A DNA stretch of 50,244 bases from an uncultured Burkholderiales bacterium (GTDB lineage: Bacteria > Pseudomonadota > Gammaproteobacteria > Burkholderiales > Burkholderiaceae_C). Both the position numbers and the translations under genes were made by a program. The DNA lies in contig CAITSG010000518.1 of the NCBI GenBank assembly GCA_903894995.1, forward strand, positions 1-50,244, given 5' to 3'. Shown here piece by piece: positions 28,201-37,587 of this stretch (its first letter is position 1; each line of letters starts with the position of its first letter). The notes beneath the pieces were generated by a model. The model was not told the origin of the DNA. It searched no databases and saw only the letters and a list, made by a program, of their open reading frames with translations.

Positions 28201-29515
28201 TTAAAAATTTTTGATACCACAAAGCACTGTTTTTGAGTGTTCGTTGCTGTGTCTCAAAGTCCACGTGCACCAAGCCAAAGCGCTTGGCGTAGCCGCTGGC
28301 CCATTCAAAATTGTCCATTAGGCTCCACGCAAAGTAAGCTCCCACCGGTACGCCTTGCGCCATGGCGTCGTAAGTAGCGGCAATGTGGTCGCGGATATAG
28401 GCTAATCGCTGCGCGTCATCTACCACGTCGTTGACCAATTGGTCTTTGAAGGCCGCACCGTTTTCTGTGACCCACAGGCGCTTCGGTTGGTAATCGTTGT
28501 GCAAACGGCAAAGCAATTCGGTCAGGCCGTGAGGATATACCTCCCATCCCATGTCGGTCACGGTGTTGCCAGTGCTGGCCACATCCCAAGGATTGCCACA
28601 AGAGGAAAAATTGCGGGTGTAGTAGTTGACGCCCAAAAAATCGTTGTTTTGAGCAATGGTTGCCAAATCACCGGGTTGCGCTTGCGGCGCGTCGGCACAC
28701 AAATGTTCCATCACGTCCTGTGGGTAGACGCCTTTGTACAAAGCATCCATGTACATGCGCAGGATCAGGCCATCATCCAATTGCGCCTTGGCCACATCCT
28801 GAGGATCGTCACTGGCTGGGTAAATGGGTGACAGGTTCAGCACAATGCCCATCGCGGTGGTGAGCCCCAGTTCACGCATGGCTTGCAATGCCATGCCATG
28901 GCTGAGCAACAGATGGTGCATCGCTTGCATGGCTTGTTTTCTTGACTGAATGCCTGGCGCAAAAATCCCCTGCTCGTAACCCAAAATGGCAATGACCCAA
29001 GGCTCGTTGTGCGTACAAATGCTGTGCACGCGACGGCCAAATCTTCGGGCCACTTCTGTCGCGTAACGTGTGAAATGTGCGCAGATCTCTCGGTTGGCCC
29101 AGCCGCCTTGGTCTTGCAGCGATTGAGGCAAATCCCAATGGTTCAGTGTCAAGTGCAACTCAATGCCGCGTTTTTCAAGTGCCGCAATCAACTGGTCATA
29201 AAAGGCAAAGCCTGCTTCATTCCAAGCGCCTTGACCATCGGGTTGTACGCGTGGCCAGGACATCGAAAATCGATACGCATTGACGCCCAAACTGGTGATC
29301 AACTCAACGTCCTCTGGCCACCGTGTGTAATGTTCGCAGGCCACGTGACCATTGTTGGCATCTGCTATTTTTCCTTCAATGTCACAAAACGTGTCCCAGA
29401 TCGATGGGCCTTTGCCATCGCTGTCGTGCGCGCCTTCTATTTGAAAAGAGGATGTGGCGACACCCCACTTGAAGTCTTGAGGGAAATGGTCACGAGAGAC
29501 GGTCATGGTGCTCAT
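28190..29515 (-). CDS. GH1 beta-glucosidase
   Basis: 441 aa; FKWGVATSSFQIEGA, LTLNHWDLPQSLQDQGGW, CTHNEPW acid/base motif, LWVTENGAAF nucleophile motif. Confidence 0.95.
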   Translation of the reverse strand: MSTMTVSRDHFPQDFKWGVATSSFQIEGAHDSDGKGPSIWDTFCDIEGKIADANNGHVACEHYTRWPEDVELITSLGVNAYRFSMSWPRVQPDGQGAWNEAGFAFYDQLIAALEKRGIELHLTLNHWDLPQSLQDQGGWANREICAHFTRYATEVARRFGRRVHSICTHNEPWVIAILGYEQGIFAPGIQSRKQAMQAMHHLLLSHGMALQAMRELGLTTAMGIVLNLSPIYPASDDPQDVAKAQLDDGLILRMYMDALYKGVYPQDVMEHLCADAPQAQPGDLATIAQNNDFLGVNYYTRNFSSCGNPWDVASTGNTVTDMGWEVYPHGLTELLCRLHNDYQPKRLWVTENGAAFKDQLVNDVVDDAQRLAYIRDHIAATYDAMAQGVPVGAYFAWSLMDNFEWASGYAKRFGLVHVDFETQQRTLKNSALWYQKFLIGK

Positions 29516-29531
29516 GTTCAGAGTGGTTGAT

Positions 29532-30374
29532 TTAGCCGCGCACAGCGCCTGAAGTCAGGCCTTCGATCAGTCGGCGCGATGAAAAAATGAAGATGATCAG
29601 CAAGGGGATGACTGCAATGGCCGATCCCGCCATCAATGCACCCCATTCGGTGTCGACCGGACTTTGCACGCTGCGCAGCGCCAAAGGAAATGTGTACATC
29701 TCGGGTGAGCGCATCACGACCAAGGGACCAATGAAGTTGTTCCACGAGGCAATGAATGCAATCAGACCCAGCGTGCCGAATGCAGGCCCTAGCAAAGGCA
29801 CGACCACACTCCAGTAAATTCTGAATTCACCACAGTTGTCCATGCGGGCCGCTTCAATCAGCTCTTTGGGAATGGCCGAACTGATGTATTGCCGCATCAA
29901 AAAGATCCCCATGGCAGGGGCTGCACCCGGCAGATACAACGCTCGAGGCTGGTCGATCCAGTTGAGCGCATCCATGATCAAAAAGGTGGGGATCATGCCC
30001 AGAAACGATGGCACCAACATCGTGCCCATGACCAGTGCAAATAACAGTTTTTTATAACGGAACTCGTACACGGCAAAGGCAAAACCGGCCATGGAGCAAA
30101 ACAAAAGGGTCAGTGCCGTCCCCATCAAGCCCACATACAGCGACCACCCCAAGTTTTTCCAAAATGGAATTTTGGCCATTAAAATCACCATGTTTTCAAA
30201 AAAGTGATCACCAAAAAACAAGGGGGGTGGAACACTGAAAATGTCCGACCGCGATTGCGTGGCAAACACGAACATGAAGTAAAAAGGGCCCAGCATCAAC
30301 AAGGCACCCAACACGATGAAGATCCACCCCGTCACACCCAGTGTGGATTTGGCTTCTGACATGGCTTGGCTCAT
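29532..30374 (-). CDS. Sugar ABC transporter permease, MalG/LacG-like
   Basis: EAARMDNCGEFRIYWSVVVPLLGPAFGTL EAA motif; start MSQAMSEAK at 30374 overlaps upstream stop. Confidence 0.9.
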   Translation of the reverse strand: MSQAMSEAKSTLGVTGWIFIVLGALLMLGPFYFMFVFATQSRSDIFSVPPPLFFGDHFFENMVILMAKIPFWKNLGWSLYVGLMGTALTLLFCSMAGFAFAVYEFRYKKLLFALVMGTMLVPSFLGMIPTFLIMDALNWIDQPRALYLPGAAPAMGIFLMRQYISSAIPKELIEAARMDNCGEFRIYWSVVVPLLGPAFGTLGLIAFIASWNNFIGPLVVMRSPEMYTFPLALRSVQSPVDTEWGALMAGSAIAVIPLLIIFIFSSRRLIEGLTSGAVRG

Positions 30375-31297
30375 GCTTGACCTTCTTTGTTTTTGAATAC
30401 TTTGTTTGTGACCAAGGTCATAACCAAGATGATGACGAACAGCATCCATGAAATCGCGCTGGCCAAACCAAAGTCATTGAAATCAAATGCCGTTCGGTAC
30501 ATGTACATGGCGGTGGTCATGCCGGCATATTCAGGACCACCTTTGCCACCCGTCAAAATGAATGGCTCTTCAAAAAGCTGCAGTCCACCAATGACGGTCA
30601 AAGTGACCCCAAAGAACATCATGGGCTTGAGCTGGGGCAGGGTGATGTAGAAAAATTGTTGCCAGTTTTTAGCCCCATCCATGCGGGCTGCTTCATACAA
30701 ATCGCGTGGAATACTTTGCATGGCCGCCACATACAAGATGACGTTGAAACCCAAATAGCGCCAGAACACCACGGCGGAGACGACGGGTTTGACGGCTTCT
30801 GGACTGCCCAGCCAATCAATGTTTTTCTCGGGCATGACCGCGCTCAGCCATGGCCATTTCGCCATTTCAGCCAAGGCTGCATTGACCATGCCGTAGTCGG
30901 TTGAAAACAAGGTGCTGAACATGATGGCGATCGCCACCGTCGATGTGATGTAGGGCAGGAAATACGCGCCCATGGCGGCATTGCGCCAGCGCCCCATTTT
31001 TTCGTTGATCAAATAAGCCAAGGGGATGGCGACAAGGTGTTGCGGCATTCCCGATACGAGAGCCATCCACAAGGTGTTGCCCAAGGAGGTCCACACCAAA
31101 GGGTCCTCAATGGCAAATATCAAATTTTCCAAGCCTACATATTTCATTGATCTGAGTCCCTGCACCGGATCCCACATGTGAAACATCAGCACGAAGGAAA
31201 AAACAATGGGAAACAGTCCGAATACCAAAAACAGCAACAAAAATGGGCTGATCAGCACATAAGGTGCCAACGCGGGTGTCAGCACGGGCTTCATCAA
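30371..31297 (-). CDS. Sugar ABC transporter permease, MalF/LacF-like
   Basis: EAARMDGAKNWQQFFYITLPQLKPMMFFGV EAA motif; 6-TM pattern; ATGA overlaps. Confidence 0.9.
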   Translation of the reverse strand: MMKPVLTPALAPYVLISPFLLLFLVFGLFPIVFSFVLMFHMWDPVQGLRSMKYVGLENLIFAIEDPLVWTSLGNTLWMALVSGMPQHLVAIPLAYLINEKMGRWRNAAMGAYFLPYITSTVAIAIMFSTLFSTDYGMVNAALAEMAKWPWLSAVMPEKNIDWLGSPEAVKPVVSAVVFWRYLGFNVILYVAAMQSIPRDLYEAARMDGAKNWQQFFYITLPQLKPMMFFGVTLTVIGGLQLFEEPFILTGGKGGPEYAGMTTAMYMYRTAFDFNDFGLASAISWMLFVIILVMTLVTNKVFKNKEGQA

Positions 31298-32535
31298 CGA
31301 CTCGCTCGTCTTTGCACCATGCGGTGTGCGTCTTTAAGCGCTTGGTCTATGGGCTTGTTTTTGGTCAATACCAAATCCAATTCAGCATTGACTATTTCTT
31401 CAGCCAAGCTGTCGTTTTTAAAGACCATGGTTGGCTTGATTTGGGACGCGGTGTTTCTCCATTCGGTTCGGGCTTTTTGCCCACCCAAAAAAGCCACGGG
31501 TTGATTAAAAAATTCTCCGTTTTGGGCTTCAATCAAGGCTGGGAATGCATTGAATTTTTCAAAAGCCATTTGCTGCTGCTTGCTGTTCAAAGTCAGGTGT
31601 TGGATCAAATCCCAAGCCAATTCCTTGTTCACCGCTTTCTTGGGAACCGCATAGAAGGTCCCACCCCATGAAGTGGCAATGCGTTCAGGCAACACTGTGG
31701 AACGCCAAAGTCCACTGGTGTTGGGGGCCAACCAATTTTGCAAATGGCCACCCAACCAGGCACCCATCATCTGAACAGACACGGTACCGCGTTTGAGCGA
31801 CTCACCCCACTCGTTGGACCAAGCATTGATTTTGGCGTCCAATCCTTGAGCTCTGATTTGTTGAGCGATCTCGAACCCGCGTTTAAATCGAGGTGCTGTA
31901 TCGATGACGGATTTACCTTGGTCATCAAAGTAAACACCATGTCCTGCGGGGATGCCTGTTCTGATCACGATGTCTTTGACATCACGTGCATGTGCTACAA
32001 GATAAACACCACTGTCTTTTTTGATTTTTTGACCGCTTTGGATAAAGCTATCCCAAGTCTGTGTCAGGTCCGATTCTTTGACATTTGCCTTGGTCAATAA
32101 ATCATGTCGGTAAAACATGGCCCCTGGACCAATGTCGGTCGGAACGGCCACTTGCCCGAGGGAGGCAGAGCGGCCTTGAGCCAGGGCGTAGGGCACCATT
32201 TTTGACGCATACTGACCCAGTCGAAAAGGTGCTTTGTTCAAGTCCTCGAGTCCGCCGCTTTGGGTAAATCGACCCAAGTAGCCATATTCAATGGTCATGA
32301 CATCGGGCAAGCCTGTCGATGTTGCCAGCGCAGTCGTCATGGCTGTGTGGTGGTCTGCATACTCGCGGCTAACCACTTTTACTTCCACATTGGGGTTTTT
32401 CTTTTGCCAATCTTGAAGTGACGCTTTGATGATGTCATCTACTGCTGGAAATGCTGCAACCGTGATGCTCGTTTTTTGTGCCATCGCCATGCCCATCGAC
32501 AAGACGCAAAGCCCAAAAATTGCTGTTCTTTTCAT
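31294..32535 (-). CDS. Extracellular sugar-binding protein of ABC transporter
   Basis: 413 aa; signal peptide MKRTAIFGLCVLSMGMAMAQ; SBP_bac_1-like architecture; overlaps permease gene. Confidence 0.9.
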   Translation of the reverse strand: MKRTAIFGLCVLSMGMAMAQKTSITVAAFPAVDDIIKASLQDWQKKNPNVEVKVVSREYADHHTAMTTALATSTGLPDVMTIEYGYLGRFTQSGGLEDLNKAPFRLGQYASKMVPYALAQGRSASLGQVAVPTDIGPGAMFYRHDLLTKANVKESDLTQTWDSFIQSGQKIKKDSGVYLVAHARDVKDIVIRTGIPAGHGVYFDDQGKSVIDTAPRFKRGFEIAQQIRAQGLDAKINAWSNEWGESLKRGTVSVQMMGAWLGGHLQNWLAPNTSGLWRSTVLPERIATSWGGTFYAVPKKAVNKELAWDLIQHLTLNSKQQQMAFEKFNAFPALIEAQNGEFFNQPVAFLGGQKARTEWRNTASQIKPTMVFKNDSLAEEIVNAELDLVLTKNKPIDQALKDAHRMVQRRASR

Positions 32536-32550
32536 GAAAACCTTTCTTTA

Positions 32551-32564
32551 TGAAAGCGCTTTCA
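32551..32564. promoter_or_regulatory. LacI-type operator TGAAAGCGCTTTCA (sugar ABC/GH1 operon)
   Basis: Fourth identical palindrome, 15 nt upstream of SBP start codon. Confidence 0.8.
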
Positions 32565-32761
32565 TTTTTAAATACAACATCTGAGATGTCAAGTCGATCA
32601 AGGGTTTCCACTGTGTTTCTTTCAGCTTACTCACTTGTGAGTCGCTGTTTCAATTGGGAACGTGATGGATCTAAATTCCGATGTTCATCACGACCCTATA
32701 CAAGCAAATGAGACCGTGTATGGGTGGTCCTTGAACGGATCATTTGCACGAGCAGGTGAAT

Positions 32762-33514
32762 TTAACGCCCACCCGCCACATCCACGATGCTGCCGTGGAC
32801 GTAGCTGGCATCCGGGCCGACAAGCCACATGGCCACCTTGGCCACTTCTTGCGCAGTGCCGGATCGCCCCATGGGGACGGCCGTTTTGGCCATGTTTTGC
32901 ATTTGCGCTACGCCGCCGTGCACATTGTGAATCTCCGTTTCAATGAGGCCGGGGCGAATGGCATTGACGCGTATGCCCTGTGTGCCCACCTCTTTGGCCA
33001 ATGCCAGGTTAAAACTGTCCAGTGCGCCTTTGGAACCGGCGTAAGCGCTACCGCCCGATAAACCACCCAGGCGGGCTGCCACCGATGACATGTTCACAAT
33101 GGCACCTCCCGTGCCGCCGCTTGTGGTGGACATGCGGAGCACCGCTTCACGCGCGCAGAAATAGGCACTGAAGACGTTGGCGCCATAAAGTTGATGGAGA
33201 TTTGTTTCATCGACTTGCGTGATCAAAAAACTGGCCAGGATGCCTGCATTGTTGATGAGCGCATGCAGTGGCCCCAGGGCCTCGTCGAACTCACGAAACA
33301 TGCGTTGAACCTCCGATTGTTGGCTCACATCAGCCTGCAAACAAACGACTTTCACGCCCGTTGCCCGCAGTTCTTGGGCCAAGTCCATGGCCTCGGTTTG
33401 GCTTTGCTTGTAATTGAGGCCAATGGACCAGCCTTGTTGCGCAGCCTGTCTGGCGATGGCTTGTCCAATGCCCCGGCTGGCACCCGTGATCAAGATGTTT
33501 TGGGGTTGGTTCAT
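32762..33514 (-). CDS. SDR-family oxidoreductase (FabG-like)
   Basis: TGASRGIGQAIA, NNAG, SAYAGSKGALDSF motifs. Confidence 0.92.
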   Translation of the reverse strand: MNQPQNILITGASRGIGQAIARQAAQQGWSIGLNYKQSQTEAMDLAQELRATGVKVVCLQADVSQQSEVQRMFREFDEALGPLHALINNAGILASFLITQVDETNLHQLYGANVFSAYFCAREAVLRMSTTSGGTGGAIVNMSSVAARLGGLSGGSAYAGSKGALDSFNLALAKEVGTQGIRVNAIRPGLIETEIHNVHGGVAQMQNMAKTAVPMGRSGTAQEVAKVAMWLVGPDASYVHGSIVDVAGGR

Positions 33515-33518
33515 CGTG

Positions 33519-34487
33519 TCACTCCGGTTGGATATTGGCTTCTTTGACCAAGCGAGTCCATTTGTTGACTTCGCTACCCATGAATGTCTTGAGTTGCTCA
33601 GGTGTCATGACCATGGCTTGAATGCCAATACTGGCCAGCTTGTCCTGAGATTCCTTGGTTTTGAGTGCCTGACCCATGGTGGCGTTCAATTTGTCCACCA
33701 CATCTTTGGGCATGCCGGCTGGCCCCAAGAGGGCGAACCAAGCCGTGATGTCAAAACCTGGCATGGATTCGGCCAAGGACGGCCAATCGGGCACCAGTGG
33801 GGAGCGCTTGAGGGCTGTGATGCCCAAGGGGCGTAATTTGCCGCCTTTGGCTTGGGCCATTGAGTTGCCCAAATCCACAAAGGTGTAATCCACCACGCCT
33901 GCCATGACGTCATTCATGGCCAAAGGAATGCCCTTGTAGGCCACGCCCAAGGTGTCCACTTTGCCCAATTTGTTGAGCACAGCAATGCTCACTTGCGAAC
34001 TCGATGAGCCATAACCCGCGTTGACTTTGCCCGGACGCTGAGCGGCGTACTGGATGAATTCCTGGATATTTTTGGCGGGATGATCGGCCTTGACCATCAA
34101 GACCAGCATGTTTTCGCCGATGGCAGCGATGGGGGAGAAGTCCTTGAGGGGATCATAGGGAATGCTTTTGAGCAAGGCGACGTTGGAGGCGGCCGCCGAA
34201 TTGGATGAAAACAACAGGGTGTAGCCATCGGGCGCAGATCGGATGACCTCCATGGCGGCTATGGAGCCTCCGGCCCCAGGTTTGTTTTCAACAACAAAAG
34301 CCTGGCCCAGTAAATTTTGCATTTGCAAAGCCATCAGCCGTGCAGCCTGGTCCGTGGCGCTGCCCGCAGGAAACGGCACCACAAATTTGACAGGTTTGGA
34401 CGGGTAAACCTGAGACCATCCGGAACCAGATGCGGCCAAGAGGGCAAGACCCAGAGTGACCATTTTTAAGAAATTGCGTGTTTTCAC
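33519..34487 (-). CDS. Tripartite tricarboxylate transporter (Bug/TctC family) substrate-binding protein
   Basis: 322 aa; YPSKPVKFVVPFPAGSATDQAAR, VENKPGAGGSIAAMEV. Confidence 0.93.
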   Translation of the reverse strand: MKTRNFLKMVTLGLALLAASGSGWSQVYPSKPVKFVVPFPAGSATDQAARLMALQMQNLLGQAFVVENKPGAGGSIAAMEVIRSAPDGYTLLFSSNSAAASNVALLKSIPYDPLKDFSPIAAIGENMLVLMVKADHPAKNIQEFIQYAAQRPGKVNAGYGSSSSQVSIAVLNKLGKVDTLGVAYKGIPLAMNDVMAGVVDYTFVDLGNSMAQAKGGKLRPLGITALKRSPLVPDWPSLAESMPGFDITAWFALLGPAGMPKDVVDKLNATMGQALKTKESQDKLASIGIQAMVMTPEQLKTFMGSEVNKWTRLVKEANIQPE

Positions 34488-34521
34488 TGTGTCTCCTGAT
34501 TGTTTTTGAAAAATGCTGTGT

Positions 34522-34839
34522 TCAAGTTTTTTGAACTTGAAGGGTCAGTAAATGGAAAGACAAGGATTTGCCATGCATGTCGAGGTTGAGTGAATCATTG
34601 ACCCCACCATCCAAAACGTTGTCGATCACAAAATTCATCGCGCTGAGCTTGGGTAAAAGGTAACGCCGCACTTGACTGGGCCGACGTGCACCGAAATGCG
34701 CAGCGACCTTTTCGGCCGTGACTTGGTCAACCAGTAAAGCGAAATCTTCATCTTGGTAGGCAATCAAGCTGATATTGGCGTGATTGCCTTTATCGCCTGT
34801 TCGAGCATGTGCAAGGTCGTAAAGCGCAATGTGGGTCAT
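34522..34839 (-). CDS. AtuA-associated small protein (ferredoxin-fold C-terminal-like domain)
   Basis: MTHIALYDLAHARTGDKGNHANISLIAY motif characteristic of AtuA partner subunits. Confidence 0.8.
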   Translation of the reverse strand: MTHIALYDLAHARTGDKGNHANISLIAYQDEDFALLVDQVTAEKVAAHFGARRPSQVRRYLLPKLSAMNFVIDNVLDGGVNDSLNLDMHGKSLSFHLLTLQVQKT

Positions 34840-34859
34840 AGGGCGATGTGGCTCAGAAG

Positions 34860-36200
34860 TTAGATCAATTGAAAGCTGGCGGGAATTTTTTCACGCGGAA
34901 TCAGGCAAGCCAAGTTGGACAATCTTTGGCGCTTGGCCACCCGAACGCCACCCCCTCCTGCAGGACCGCCTGTCCACAAAGCGGTCAGCTCTTGCAGCAA
35001 CAACTCAATCGTGGCCAGTGATTCGTGCTTGGCGGCCACCCGCAAACGGACATCGTTTGCGCGTGTCACAGGTGTATTGGTCAACATGCTGCCGCCATCA
35101 TCGCCCAAGATGCTGGTGATTCCGATCAGGTCAAAGCGAAGGGGCACTTGATGACCCATGCGTTTTTGCATCACTTGCATGGCCAGGCGAGCCCTGGCCT
35201 CGGCATTAGGACCTGCATAAGAGATCTCCCCCTCGCCAAGCCAACCCCCGTCAAAATAGGCCAGTACTTTGAGCGTAGCGGTTCGGGCGTGGCCTTTGAC
35301 GCCTGTGAGTCGAACGCGGTCTGGTCCGATTTGCTCAACTTGGGCTTGGGTGATGTCAGCGACCACATCGGGGGTGATGTATTGGGCAGGGTCATGAACT
35401 TCATACAGCAGTTGTTCCTTGACCGTGCGGCAGTCGACCAAGCCGCCTGTGTGGTCTGCTTTGCTGATCACACAGGAGCCATCTTCAAAAATCTCTGCGA
35501 TAGGAAACCCGACGTTTTCAAGACCAGGAACTTCTTTTTTGCCTGGATCGGCAAAATAACCGCCGGTGACTTGCGCCCCGCATTCCAGCAAATGCCCGGC
35601 CATGGTGGCACCGGCCAGTTTGTCCCAATCGGTCGCATGCCACCCATAGTGCGCGATGGCAGGCCCAAGCAACAATGACGGGTCAGCCACGCGCCCCGTC
35701 ACCACAATTTGAGCGCCTTGTTGCAGCGCTGCTGCAATTTCGAAAGCCCCCAGATAGGCGTTTGCGCATACAAAACGAGCCTCGTCAAATCCACTTTCCA
35801 AATGCGTTTTGACAAGCTCACGGCCCTTGGCGGTGGACAAGTTATCGCCCATGACCACAGCGATCTTCGGTATGGGCAAACCCAGTTTTTCGGCCAATCT
35901 CAGGATGCACAAGGCTGCGCCTTGAGGATTGGCTGCACCGAAGTTGCCAATGATGGGAATGTTGTGTTGCAAACAATCGGCCAAGATGGGCATCAGCTCC
36001 CATTCAAGCAAGGGTTCATAGCCCAAGCTGGGATGGGCCCTGCGAATCAGATGTTGATGGGCCAGGGTTCGTTCTGCCAGATTTTCAAACATCAAGGCGG
36101 CAGGGCCACCGCGGGCGATCAGTGTTTTGACCACCGGAAGGGCCGCATCGACTCGATCCCCGGAAAAACCAGCGCCGCAGCCCACTGCCAATGTTTGCAT
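34860..36200 (-). CDS. AtuA family protein (DUF1446, acyclic terpene utilization-like)
   Basis: GCGAGFSGDRVDAA, VTGRVADPSLLLGPAIAHYGW; ORF track extends to 36248, preferred start MQTLAVGCG at 36200. Confidence 0.85.
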   Translation of the reverse strand: MQTLAVGCGAGFSGDRVDAALPVVKTLIARGGPAALMFENLAERTLAHQHLIRRAHPSLGYEPLLEWELMPILADCLQHNIPIIGNFGAANPQGAALCILRLAEKLGLPIPKIAVVMGDNLSTAKGRELVKTHLESGFDEARFVCANAYLGAFEIAAALQQGAQIVVTGRVADPSLLLGPAIAHYGWHATDWDKLAGATMAGHLLECGAQVTGGYFADPGKKEVPGLENVGFPIAEIFEDGSCVISKADHTGGLVDCRTVKEQLLYEVHDPAQYITPDVVADITQAQVEQIGPDRVRLTGVKGHARTATLKVLAYFDGGWLGEGEISYAGPNAEARARLAMQVMQKRMGHQVPLRFDLIGITSILGDDGGSMLTNTPVTRANDVRLRVAAKHESLATIELLLQELTALWTGGPAGGGGVRVAKRQRLSNLACLIPREKIPASFQLI

Positions 36201-36294
36201 TCGAAGACCTGTTGTGTTGAAAAGAGAGATCATTCTGCAAATGTTCAATTGGTTTGTAAAATTAAATTAACTGCACAATTGTTAAGGTAAGCTG

Positions 36295-37194
36295 ATGAAA
36301 CTTTCTGGTCGATTGATCGATGCTTTTTTGGCACTTGAAGAGACGCGGCACTTCGGGCTGGCTGCCCAAAGGTGTCATGTTTCTCCCTCTGCGCTGAGCC
36401 AGTCCATCAGCCGCCTGGAGGCGCAGCTGGGCATGCGACTTTTTGATCGCGATACGCGCAATGTTTTTTTAACGCCTGAAGGCGAAATGTTTTTATTGGG
36501 CGCCAACCGGATTGCTGCGGAAATACGCTCAACCTTGGAAGAGGTCAGTGATCGATTGCAAAAAAAGGCAGGTCGCGTCGGTATGGCTGCACCCCCATCC
36601 ATGGCATCGAACTGGCTGCCTGAGCGCATGGCGTTGTTCAAGTCACGTTTTCCAAGCATTGAGCTGAAACTTTATGACGTGGTTTCGGATCAATGCCTTG
36701 ATCTGATTCGCCAAGGACAGGCGGACATCGCCATCAACGCCCAGCCGGGAAATGCTTTTGAAGTGGATTCGAAAATCTTATTCAATGAACCCATGTTTTT
36801 GATTTGCCACAGCAGCCATGCTTTGGCCTGCAGATCCTGGGTCAGCTTGCGAGAACTGAAAAAACAGCCCTATATCCACACCATTCGAAGCGGAAGTGTT
36901 TGGCAACATGTGCAAACATTTTTGGGGCCTGCAGGGGTTGTCGATACCGGGTTGGAGGTCAGCCAACTGAGCACGCTGGGAGGGTTGGTGGCGCAAGGCT
37001 TTGGACTCAGTATAGTGCCCCAGTTTGCCTTGGCTTTGTGCATGAGAAACGGTGTTGCAGCGGTACCTATCAAAGACAAAAAAGCCGTTCGGCCGATTTA
37101 TTTGATCAAAAGAAAAAACCACAGCCTGTCGGCTGCTGCGCAAAGTTTTTACGATCAACTGATGCTCGAAGCCATTGATTCAAAAAATCTATAA
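36295..37194 (+). CDS. LysR-family transcriptional regulator
   Basis: N-terminal HTH FGLAAQRCHVSPSALSQSISRLEAQLGMRLFDRDTRNVFLTPEG; divergent from AtuA operon. Confidence 0.93.
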   Translation: MKLSGRLIDAFLALEETRHFGLAAQRCHVSPSALSQSISRLEAQLGMRLFDRDTRNVFLTPEGEMFLLGANRIAAEIRSTLEEVSDRLQKKAGRVGMAAPPSMASNWLPERMALFKSRFPSIELKLYDVVSDQCLDLIRQGQADIAINAQPGNAFEVDSKILFNEPMFLICHSSHALACRSWVSLRELKKQPYIHTIRSGSVWQHVQTFLGPAGVVDTGLEVSQLSTLGGLVAQGFGLSIVPQFALALCMRNGVAAVPIKDKKAVRPIYLIKRKNHSLSAAAQSFYDQLMLEAIDSKNL

Positions 37195-37325
37195 CCGGTT
37201 CGCAGGGCACAAGACATGGCAAACTTGGCGCTTGTGCACTTGATTTTGAAGCATGTCAATCAACAAAACGACTCACATGGAACCCCTTCAAGGTCATAAT
37301 AAATCTCATTGTGCGGAAATCAAAA

Positions 37326-37454
37326 ATGAACAAACTCAAAATATCCAAGATCAGAAACATTTCTGCCCGCTATTACGCCGTAGGAATCGTCGTTTTTTCT
37401 GCAGTTCTGTGCGTGCTGGCAGTCATTGTCGAATTGGTTCAAAGAAACAGTTGA
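37326..37454 (+). CDS. Putative 42-aa single-pass membrane protein
   Basis: MNKLKISKIRNISARYYAVGIVVFSAVLCVLAVIVELVQRNS: basic N-terminus then one hydrophobic segment; GGAAA upstream as weak SD; below the ORF-track length cutoff. Confidence 0.45.
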   Translation: MNKLKISKIRNISARYYAVGIVVFSAVLCVLAVIVELVQRNS

Positions 37455-37587
37455 CGCTTTAACGTTTGCGTCAATGCGTGCCGCAACCCCTCGGTCAATT
37501 CAAACGCATCAGCGGGTGATTGCGTCCTGATGCCCTGCTCTGGGCAGGTCGATCATTGATAACAGCAAATCCTGCTGAGTCGGCAGA

